Shown: positions 35,155 to 40,943 of the stretch, in pieces
Layout: every line of letters begins with the position of its first letter
Numbering within the stretch: the first letter of the stretch is position 1
Source of the DNA: Blastocatellia bacterium
GTDB taxonomy: Bacteria; Acidobacteriota; Blastocatellia; RBC074
Direction: 5' to 3'
Length of the DNA stretch: 40,943 nt
Assembly (NCBI GenBank): GCA_016789725.1
Contig: JAEUQN010000044.1
Span: 1-40,943, forward strand
Notes under the pieces: model-generated
Database searches by the model: none
Seen by the model: the letters and a program-made list of their open reading frames with translations, nothing else
Told to the model about the DNA's origin: nothing
Position numbers and translations under genes: made by a program

Positions 35155-35332
35155 GAAATCAAAAGGCAAAAGGCAAATCTCAAACAGTCGCAACTGACGG
35201 CAAAAGTTCATTCGAAATCCAAGCCAATCTTTAATTCAGATTTCAGAAAACTTTACTGCGACCAAAGCAAAAGCAAAGAAAATAAAGTGCCGACTTTTTG
35301 CCTTTTACCTTTTGAGATTTGCCTTTTGATTT
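35155..35332. repeat. AT-rich inverted-repeat element between folE and purF
   Basis: The left arm is GAAATCAAAAGGCAAAAGG, then CAAATCTCAAA; the right arm is TGCCTTTTACCTTTTGAGATTT, split by one base, then GCCTTTTGATTT. The core has GCAAAAGTTCATTCGAAATCC, with one base extra, AGATTTCAGAAAAC, ACCAAAGCAAAAGCAAAG and AAAGTGCCGAC. Read on the other strand, these words follow the same order as in the copy at 28812. It is intergenic, ends 12 bases before the purF ATG and may replace the original ribosome site. Confidence 0.85.
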
Positions 35333-35344
35333 GCAGTTAATTTT

Positions 35345-36781
35345 ATGTTCGATAAATTCAAAGAAGAATGCGGTGTATTTGGAATCTTTGGCAACGCGGA
35401 AGCCTCGAAGCTGGCCTATCTGGGGTTGTACTCGATGCAGCATCGCGGGCAGGAATCCGCCGGAATTGTGAGCGCCGATGGAAACAAGCTCTACACAGAT
35501 CGCGGAATGGGACACGTCAGCGATGTTTTCAATGAAGACAAGTTGGATCTGTTGCACGGGAATATCGCCATCGCGCACAATCGGTACTCAACCGCCGGCA
35601 AAGTCAGTTTAGCCGAAGCGCAGCCGTTTTCGGTGAATTGCAGTTTTGGTCAATTGGCGCTTTGCCACAACGGCAACTTGCCGGAAGCAATTGAAGCGCG
35701 CGAGCGATTGGAACGCGAAGGCGCAATCTTTCAATCCACTTCGGACACGGAAGTTTTATTGCATCAGATTGCACGCTCCCGCGCGGCGACGTTGCCCGAA
35801 GCGATTGTGGAGGCGCTCAAACAACACGACGGCGCGTATTCGCTGCTGTTCGCTACACCTACCCAATTGATTGCCGTCCGCGATCCACGCGGCTTTCGAC
35901 CTTTGGCGATGGGCGATCTTGATGGCGCGACCGTGTTTGCTTCAGAAACCTGTGCCTTTGATTTGATTGGCGCGACATATCTTCGGGATGTGGCACCGGG
36001 CGAGATGGTCGTTGTGGATGCCAGCGGGCAACGTTCCTCAAAACCTTTCGATCCGAAACCGATTTCGCATTGCATTTTTGAGCATGTCTATTTTGCGCGT
36101 CCCGACTCGCTGATTTTCGGGCGCAGCATTAACAAAAGCCGTCACAAAATGGGGCGCATCCTGGCGCGTGAACATCCGGCAGAAGCGGACATCGTCGTGC
36201 CAGTGCCAGATTCAGGCGTGGCCGCAGCGATTGGATATGCGGCGGCTTCGAGCTTGAAGTTTCGCTTCGGTCTGGTGCGCAATCACTATGTGGGCCGCAC
36301 GTTTATCGAGCCGCAATCGCAGATTCGTCATTTCGGCGTCAAAATCAAATTGAATCCGGTGCGCGATTTAATCGAAGGCCGCCGCGTCGTGTTGATTGAC
36401 GATTCGCTGGTGCGCGGCACAACGTCCAAAAAGATTGTCAAAATGGTGCGAGATGCTGGCGCAACGCAAGTTCATTTCCGCATCAGTTGTCCGCCGACAG
36501 TCTCGCCGTGCTACTACGGTGTTGATACGCCCACCCGCGAAGAGTTGATCGGCGCAAACAATTCGGTGCAGGAAATATGTGATTTCATTGGTGCGGATTC
36601 GCTTGGATATTTGAGTTTGGAAGGTTTGCGCGAAGCCGTGGGAGATACGCCGGATTCGCATTTTTGTCAGGCGTGTTATACCGGGCAATATCCGACTTTG
36701 CTCAACAACCAGCCTGTGCAAATCGCCAGCGCACGCGCCGGGCAACGTGCGTCGTTTGAGAATGGGAAGATTGTCGAGTAA
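35345..36781 (+). CDS. purF: Amidophosphoribosyltransferase
   Basis: 478 residues. A short propeptide (MFDKFKEE) precedes Cys9 of CGVFGIFG, the glutaminase nucleophile after processing. N-terminal hydrolase motifs are MQHRGQESAGI, HNRYSTAG and LALCHNGNL. The C-terminal PRPP loop is VVLIDDSLVRGTTSKKIV. Cysteines in CIFEHVYFARPDS, SPCYYGVD and FCQACYTG match the iron-sulfur (Bacillus) type of the enzyme, not the E. coli type. It makes 5-phosphoribosylamine, the committed step of purine synthesis, and is feedback-inhibited by nucleotides. It leads a same-strand run: metallo-hydrolase, DUF3006 and purM. A repeat element sits just upstream, with no clear Shine-Dalgarno. Confidence 0.96.
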   Translation: MFDKFKEECGVFGIFGNAEASKLAYLGLYSMQHRGQESAGIVSADGNKLYTDRGMGHVSDVFNEDKLDLLHGNIAIAHNRYSTAGKVSLAEAQPFSVNCSFGQLALCHNGNLPEAIEARERLEREGAIFQSTSDTEVLLHQIARSRAATLPEAIVEALKQHDGAYSLLFATPTQLIAVRDPRGFRPLAMGDLDGATVFASETCAFDLIGATYLRDVAPGEMVVVDASGQRSSKPFDPKPISHCIFEHVYFARPDSLIFGRSINKSRHKMGRILAREHPAEADIVVPVPDSGVAAAIGYAAASSLKFRFGLVRNHYVGRTFIEPQSQIRHFGVKIKLNPVRDLIEGRRVVLIDDSLVRGTTSKKIVKMVRDAGATQVHFRISCPPTVSPCYYGVDTPTREELIGANNSVQEICDFIGADSLGYLSLEGLREAVGDTPDSHFCQACYTGQYPTLLNNQPVQIASARAGQRASFENGKIVE

Positions 36782-36819
36782 GCGGGAGCGCGTACAATTC
36801 ACGAAAGGAATTCGTTTTC

Positions 36820-37860
36820 TTGAAAAAGGATTGGCTCCAGATTCGTTTGCTCCGCCGCTGGTTGGCAAACAGCGCGCAAGCCGTGTGCGCCCCCAGGATT
36901 TTCGGCCTGCTGCTGATCGCGCTCATCGCCTTGGGATCGTTGTCCTGTCGCCCTAAAGTCGAACAGGTTAACGATCAGCCATTGCCTGATGAACCGGCCC
37001 CCGGCGGTAATCTAAGAATCTACGCGCTGGATGTTGGGCAGGGGGATGGGCTGTTGATCATTTCGCCGCAAGGCAAAACGGTGCTGATTGATGCGGGGCC
37101 AACAGAAGCAGGCGATGAAGTTGTTGCTGCGTTGCGCGCTCATGGCGTGAAGCAAATTGATTTGATGGTTGCCACGCATCCGCACGCCGACCATATCGGC
37201 GGGATGAAAAAAGTTTTTGACACCTTTCGCGTCAGAAAGTTTCTCGATAGCGGGCAAACCTATGGAACCGCCACGTATGAAAAATTGTTGCGGGAGATTC
37301 AAGACAACAAAACGCCATATATTAAAGCCGTGCGAGGCCAATCCATCGAAATCGAGCCAGACGTGAAATTCGATGTATACGGCCCGCCCACTCCGCTTTT
37401 TTCGAACTCGGACATTGGCACAGACCGTAGCGTGCAGAATGCAAATTCCATCGTGCTACGATTGAGCTATGGTTCATTTGCAATGCTGTTTATGGGGGAT
37501 GCGGAATTTGAAACTGAAGCGCGAATGATGACGGCAGGGGCCAATTTACGGGCGAATGTTTTGAAAGTTGGGCATCACGGTTCGCGTCACGCCACCAGCG
37601 GAAAATTTCTAACCGCCGTCGCGCCGCAATTTTCCATCATCTCTGTGGGGGAAAATAACGATTACGGACATCCGGCGCAATTGACGATGGATCGGTTGAA
37701 AAAGGCAAGCATTAAAACCCTACGCACAGATTTGAGCGGTGAAATTGAAATCTTTTCCGATGGCAAGACCTTCGATGCCCGGCCTTCGCGCAAAGCCACT
37801 CTCGCGCAAACGTGGGCCGGACGACAGCCCGTGCGCAATGAATTGACAGTAAATCCGTAA
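36820..37860 (+). CDS. ComEC-C-terminal-like metallo-beta-lactamase-fold hydrolase
   Basis: 346 residues from a TTG at 36820 with AAAGGA about ten bases upstream. The N-terminus has a membrane/export segment (28-42, FGLLLIALIALGSLSC), possibly a non-canonical lipobox at Cys43, followed by a Pro-rich linker. The enzymatic domain (about 64-320) shows YALDVGQGDGLLIISPQGK, THPHADHIGGM (metal ligands H120, H122, D124, H125), LFMGDAEFETEARM and KVGHHGSRHATS. This is the stand-alone form of the hydrolase domain at the end of ComEC, so a phosphodiesterase or nuclease outside the cytoplasm is plausible. It overlaps the DUF3006 gene by one base, a pairing seen in other bacteria. Confidence 0.88.
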   Translation: MKKDWLQIRLLRRWLANSAQAVCAPRIFGLLLIALIALGSLSCRPKVEQVNDQPLPDEPAPGGNLRIYALDVGQGDGLLIISPQGKTVLIDAGPTEAGDEVVAALRAHGVKQIDLMVATHPHADHIGGMKKVFDTFRVRKFLDSGQTYGTATYEKLLREIQDNKTPYIKAVRGQSIEIEPDVKFDVYGPPTPLFSNSDIGTDRSVQNANSIVLRLSYGSFAMLFMGDAEFETEARMMTAGANLRANVLKVGHHGSRHATSGKFLTAVAPQFSIISVGENNDYGHPAQLTMDRLKKASIKTLRTDLSGEIEIFSDGKTFDARPSRKATLAQTWAGRQPVRNELTVNP

Positions 37861-38147
37861 TGACGAAACACACGAAAGACCAGGACACCAGTTTTCTTCC
37901 CGCCTTTGTGGACCGCATTGAGGATGAGGTGGCTGTAATTATTCTCAGCGATGCACCTGAAACCCAGTTCAATCTTCCGATCCAGTATTTGCCCCCACAC
38001 GTTGCAGAGGGCGATCACCTCAGGCTTTTATTTGAACTTGATATTGACTCCACAGAAGCCACGCGCAATCGTGTGGCGGCCTTGCAATCCACGCTAGCAA
38101 CCGAAACCGAGTTAGCAACCGAAACCGAAACCACTATCAAATTATGA
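37860..38147 (+). CDS. DUF3006 small protein
   Basis: 95 residues. The pattern AFVDRIEDEVAVIILSD, then FNLPIQYLPPHVAEGDHLRL and the FELDIDSTEATRNRVAAL tail match DUF3006, a small beta-rich domain usually encoded beside ComEC-like metallo-hydrolases. Its ATG shares one base with the stop of that gene, and its own stop overlaps purM by four bases (ATGA), so translation of the three genes is probably coupled. No signal peptide. Function unknown; a regulator or partner of the hydrolase is the simplest guess. The C-terminus is extended by a short in-frame tandem duplication (LATETE twice). Confidence 0.8.
   Translation: MTKHTKDQDTSFLPAFVDRIEDEVAVIILSDAPETQFNLPIQYLPPHVAEGDHLRLLFELDIDSTEATRNRVAALQSTLATETELATETETTIKL
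38095..38128 (+). repeat. Tandem 18-base duplication in the DUF3006 gene
   Basis: TAGCAACCGAAACCGA occurs at 38095-38110 and again at 38113-38128, one 18-base period apart. It encodes two copies of Leu-Ala-Thr-Glu-Thr-Glu, so the frame is preserved and only the acidic tail length changes. Confidence 0.85.
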
Positions 38148-39181
38148 CGCAATCTATTAGCTACAAAGACGCTGGCGTAAATATTGACGCCGCCAACGAA
38201 ACGACCTCCCGCATCAAACAAATTGCCCGCCGCACGTTCAATGATCGCGTCCTGTCCGAAATTGGCAGTTTCGGCGGGATGTTCAGCGCGGCGTTCACCG
38301 ACACTCGTGATCCCGTTTTAGTTGCGAGTTGCGACGGCGTGGGGACGAAGCTCAAAATTGCCTTCGCCGCAGGCATTCACAATACGGTTGGCTACGACCT
38401 GGTCTCGCATTGCTTCAACGACATTTTAGTACAGGGCGCGAAACCGCTGTTCTTTATGGATTACATTGCGACCGGCAAACTTGAACCGGAAGTTGTAGAG
38501 CAAATCATCGAAGGCATGGCGCGCGCGTGCAGCGAAGGCGGCTGTGCGTTGCTCGGTGGCGAAACCGCCGAAATGCCGGGCTTTTATACAGATGGTGAAT
38601 ATGACATCGCGGGCTTTATTGTTGGCGTTGTGGATCGTCGCAAGGTCATTAACGGTTCGCGCATCGTCGCGGGTGATGTCGTGTTGGGATTGCCTGCGAT
38701 TGGCTTACATACGAATGGCTACAGCTTGGCGCGCAAACTTTTGCTCGATGTCGCAGGCTATCAAATTGACACGTACGTCGAGGAATTAGGTTGCACGGTC
38801 GGTGCGGAATTGCTCAAAAACCACAAGAGCTATTTGCCCGCGCTTGACCGCTTGATCGGGCAGGAAGGCATTATCAAAGGCCTGGCACACATCACGGGCG
38901 GCGGTTTGGTCGAAAACATCCCACGCATTTTGCCGATCAACGTGGATGTTGAGTTGCGCGATGGAAGCTGGCCTGTGTTGCCTGTTTACGACCTGATGCG
39001 AAGGATCGGTAATGTGTCGGAGGCCGAGATGCTGCGCACCTTTAATCTTGGCTTAGGCATGATCGTCATCACTGGCCGACAATTCGCGGACTATGTCAAA
39101 GATCAAATTACGCAGGCAGGCGAGGTGTTTTACGAAGTTGGCGAAGTCATTGATGGCAATGGCAAAGTCGTATTTGTTTAG
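38144..39181 (+). CDS. purM: Phosphoribosylformylglycinamidine cyclo-ligase
   Basis: 345 residues, the usual PurM length. Signature stretches: SYKDAGVNIDAANETTSRIK, SFGGMFSA, the ATP-site block VASCDGVGTKLKIAF, LVSHCFNDILVQGAKPLFFMDYIATGKL and LLGGETAEMPGFY, and near the C-terminus AHITGGGLVENIPRILP. It closes the imidazole ring to give aminoimidazole ribonucleotide in the fifth step of purine synthesis. The ATG overlaps the DUF3006 stop. Together with purF at the head of the run, it brackets the metallo-hydrolase/DUF3006 pair, so those two are probably transcribed with purine genes. Confidence 0.97.
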   Translation: MTQSISYKDAGVNIDAANETTSRIKQIARRTFNDRVLSEIGSFGGMFSAAFTDTRDPVLVASCDGVGTKLKIAFAAGIHNTVGYDLVSHCFNDILVQGAKPLFFMDYIATGKLEPEVVEQIIEGMARACSEGGCALLGGETAEMPGFYTDGEYDIAGFIVGVVDRRKVINGSRIVAGDVVLGLPAIGLHTNGYSLARKLLLDVAGYQIDTYVEELGCTVGAELLKNHKSYLPALDRLIGQEGIIKGLAHITGGGLVENIPRILPINVDVELRDGSWPVLPVYDLMRRIGNVSEAEMLRTFNLGLGMIVITGRQFADYVKDQITQAGEVFYEVGEVIDGNGKVVFV

Positions 39182-39220
39182 ACGGTCATTGTTATAGACA
39201 CGCTACTGCTTCACTTCAGA

Positions 39221-39255
39221 GAGGCCTCGTCCCTAGCCAGACGAGGCCTCGTCTG
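39221..39255 (+). terminator. Hairpin and overlapping palindrome after purM
   Basis: GAGGCCTCGTC (39221-39231) pairs perfectly with GACGAGGCCTC (39240-39250) around an eight-base loop. The right arm also lies in an 18-base perfect palindrome, CAGACGAGGCCTCGTCTG (39238-39255). The T-run after it is weak (CTTT). It could terminate the pur transcript or be an operator for the peptidase gene 41 bases downstream. Confidence 0.5.
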
Positions 39256-39295
39256 ACTGTCTTTGCCCGCATCCATCACATTTCGAGGAGTCTTT

Positions 39296-40943
39296 ATGCA
39301 ATTACTCACCCGTCGGTTTTTGTCCGCAGTTTGTTTATTCGGTCTTGTGTTCCCGCCACAACTTTGGGCACAACAACCCATCACGAAGAAATTTGAGTTA
39401 ACCGTAGACAATATTATGCGAGGCCCTGAATTGGTGGGCTACGCGCCGATGGGACTTCGTTGGTCACCGGACAGTCAGCGCGTCTATTTTCGCTGGAAAC
39501 AGGCGAATGAACCGCGCCTGAAAGAATTCGATTGGTACGTCGTTGGACGCGATGGCAACGGTTTGAAGAAACTTTCTGAAGACGAAGCAAAGCTGGCTGT
39601 ACCTCCGGCGGGCGAATTATCGAAAGACAAAACGAAGACGCTTTTTGCCGAAGATGGCGATATTTTCCTATTCGATCACCTCAGGAACGAACGACAACAA
39701 TTGACCAAAACGACGGACGGTGAAAGCAATCCGCATTTCACGTTGGATCAGAAACGCATCTACTTTACGCGACAAAACAATTTGTATGTAATGCCCTTGG
39801 AAGGTGGAACGCTAACCCAAATTACTGATATTCGCAGCGGAGGACCTGGTTCGGTTGCACCTCCGGCATTGGCTTCTGGCGGCTTAGGTGGTGGTGCGGT
39901 TCGTGGGGGAGCTGGCGGACAGCAAAAGGGAACCGATAGTCAGGAGTTTATCAAAAAAGAAGAGCGCGAATTGCTGGAGGCTGTCCGTGAGCGTGCGCAA
40001 CAACGCGAAGAGCAAGAAGCCAAACGCAAGAAACGTGAAACGCGCAAGCCCTTCAATGTGCCACAGGGACAGGCGATCAGCAGTTTAATGTGGACGCCCG
40101 ATGAAAAGTACGTGATCGCCACAGTCTTCGAATCTGGTACAGGGACCAAGAGCACTATCGTCCCGAATTACATCACCGAATCGGCCTACACCGAAGACCT
40201 CCCGGCACGTAACAAAGTAGGTGATAACCAATCTCGCTCGCGGATGGCGGTTATCAACGCTGAAACGGGTGATGTGAAGTTCGTAGATCACGGCCTCAAA
40301 GCCGAGACGAAAGCGCAATCTTTACCGTCACCTGCCGTGCCGCCCGATGCTTCACCACAACGCGATGGTTCGGCTCCGGCCAAACAAACGGAGCGCCAGG
40401 TGCAGCTTTTCGCACCCGTTTGGTCGGCAGATGGAAAGCACGCCGTGATGCAGGCGCGTGCGGCAGACAACAAAGATCGTTGGATCATGCAACTTGACCC
40501 GACGACCGCGACAACGAAGGTCCTGTTCAGCGAACACGATGACGCCTGGATTGGTGGACCTGGCTCGTTTACGTTAGGCTGGTTGCCCGACGGCAAGCGC
40601 ATCTATTTTGTTTCTGAGCAGAGCGGCTTCGCTCACCTTTATACGAAGGAGCTTGATGGGGGTGAACCGAAGCCATTGACTTCTGGCAAATGGGAAGTGG
40701 CAGGCGTTGAAATCGCGCCAGACAAAACGAAATTTTATCTGACCACGGGCGAAGTGAGTTCCAGCGAGCGGCATTATTACGCCCTGCCCTTTGACGGTGG
40801 CGCACGCACGAAGCTGACCTCAATGTCCGGCAATAATCAGGTCGAACTTTCACCTGACGAATCCACGCAGGCGCTGATTTATTCGTACAGCAACAAACCG
40901 CCGGAGTTATATCTTGCGACAAATAAAGCCGGGGCCGAAGCCC
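39296..40943 (+). CDS. Secreted S9-family (DPP IV-like) peptidase, N-terminal part; runs off window
   Basis: At least 549 codons, open to the window end. The ATG at 39296 is preceded by CGAGGAG. A signal peptide is clear (RRFLSAVCLFGLVFPPQLWAQ, about 25 residues). What follows is a WD40/TolB-like beta-propeller typical of the N-terminal domain of S9 peptidases, with repeated SPDSQRVYFRW, GDIFLFD, TPDEKYVIATVF, SADGKHAVMQA, LPDGKRIYFVSEQSG and SPDESTQAL units. A Gly/Ala-rich loop and a charged coiled segment (about 180-245, with KKEERELLEAVRERAQQREE) interrupt the propeller. The catalytic alpha/beta-hydrolase domain would lie beyond the window, so peptidase activity is inferred, not seen. It probably degrades peptides in the periplasm. 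Confidence 0.8.
   Translation, partial: MQLLTRRFLSAVCLFGLVFPPQLWAQQPITKKFELTVDNIMRGPELVGYAPMGLRWSPDSQRVYFRWKQANEPRLKEFDWYVVGRDGNGLKKLSEDEAKLAVPPAGELSKDKTKTLFAEDGDIFLFDHLRNERQQLTKTTDGESNPHFTLDQKRIYFTRQNNLYVMPLEGGTLTQITDIRSGGPGSVAPPALASGGLGGGAVRGGAGGQQKGTDSQEFIKKEERELLEAVRERAQQREEQEAKRKKRETRKPFNVPQGQAISSLMWTPDEKYVIATVFESGTGTKSTIVPNYITESAYTEDLPARNKVGDNQSRSRMAVINAETGDVKFVDHGLKAETKAQSLPSPAVPPDASPQRDGSAPAKQTERQVQLFAPVWSADGKHAVMQARAADNKDRWIMQLDPTTATTKVLFSEHDDAWIGGPGSFTLGWLPDGKRIYFVSEQSGFAHLYTKELDGGEPKPLTSGKWEVAGVEIAPDKTKFYLTTGEVSSSERHYYALPFDGGARTKLTSMSGNNQVELSPDESTQALIYSYSNKPPELYLATNKAGAEA

Noticed and set aside
35149..35340. 63-codon plus-strand frame after folE
   Set aside because: It consists of the repeat element read through; no independent gene evidence.
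1..40943. CRISPR array, tRNA or rRNA genes
   Set aside because: No regularly spaced direct repeats with unique spacers and no cloverleaf or conserved rRNA stretch were noticed by eye; a covariance-model scan would be needed to exclude small RNAs.

Overview
The window reads as a chromosomal stretch of a Gram-negative bacterium, most likely an acidobacterium close to the Blastocatellia. The clues are a very large Oar-type TonB-dependent receptor with an N-terminal carboxypeptidase-regulatory-like domain, a basic-tailed Hfq-like protein, an exported caspase/TPR protein, a secreted S9-type peptidase, and an unusual density of short imperfect inverted repeats at gene boundaries. This placement is inference; there is no rRNA gene here. 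I see no tRNA, rRNA, CRISPR array, prophage or intact insertion sequence.

Layout. (1) 1-4351, minus: typA, an AbrB-type antitoxin candidate, a PIN-domain protein, xseA and the start of xseB; the PIN gene is packed directly against xseA. (2) 4674-5783, plus: an orphan DUF4129 membrane protein, separated by two hairpins from a convergent TonB-type receptor (5912-9679, minus). (3) 9680-10550: a long divergent intergenic region with a consensus-like gyrA promoter and receptor-side direct repeats. (4) 10551-13897: gyrA overlapping a TPR lipoprotein gene. (5) 14100-19948, plus: an Hfq-like gene, then a cassette of coiled-coil protein, membrane-anchored OmpA-domain protein, Rab/Ras-like GTPase and soluble histidine kinase, followed by a glutaminyl cyclase lipoprotein and a ComEA-like protein. 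(6) 19935-25667, minus: coaX, a conserved unknown, rlmD and comEC; comEC overlaps the ComEA-like gene tail to tail. (7) 25832-34313, minus: valS, an amber-interrupted HipA-like kinase with its DUF3037 partner, nadC, birA, then a caspase-PEGA-TPR protein. (8) 34550-40943, plus: folE, purF, a ComEC-like metallo-hydrolase with DUF3006, purM, and the first 549 codons of an S9-family peptidase.

How the genes work together. Most are housekeeping: purine synthesis (purF, purM), pterin/folate entry (folE), NAD (nadC), CoA (coaX), biotinylation (birA), translation (valS, typA, rlmD) and DNA topology and repair (gyrA, xseAB). Natural transformation is represented by comEC and a ComEA-like protein. The best candidate for an undescribed system is the four-gene cassette at 14690-18767. 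It combines a peptidoglycan-binding OmpA domain outside the membrane with a large conserved cytoplasmic domain, a eukaryote-like small GTPase whose usual catalytic Gln is Glu, a soluble histidine kinase with no response regulator nearby, and a coiled-coil protein. It looks like an envelope-to-cytoplasm switch.

The second notable theme is an AT-rich inverted-repeat family whose arms are built from the words CAAAAGGCAAA and TTTGCCTTTTG. Three copies are clear (19613-19740, 28812-28973, 35155-35332) and two are diverged (about 4675-4805 and 13019-13131). At three loci the right arm is translated as the hydrophobic core of a signal peptide or lipoprotein signal, and at a fourth it supplies the start of birA. 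At least five other imperfect inverted repeats occupy further gene boundaries.
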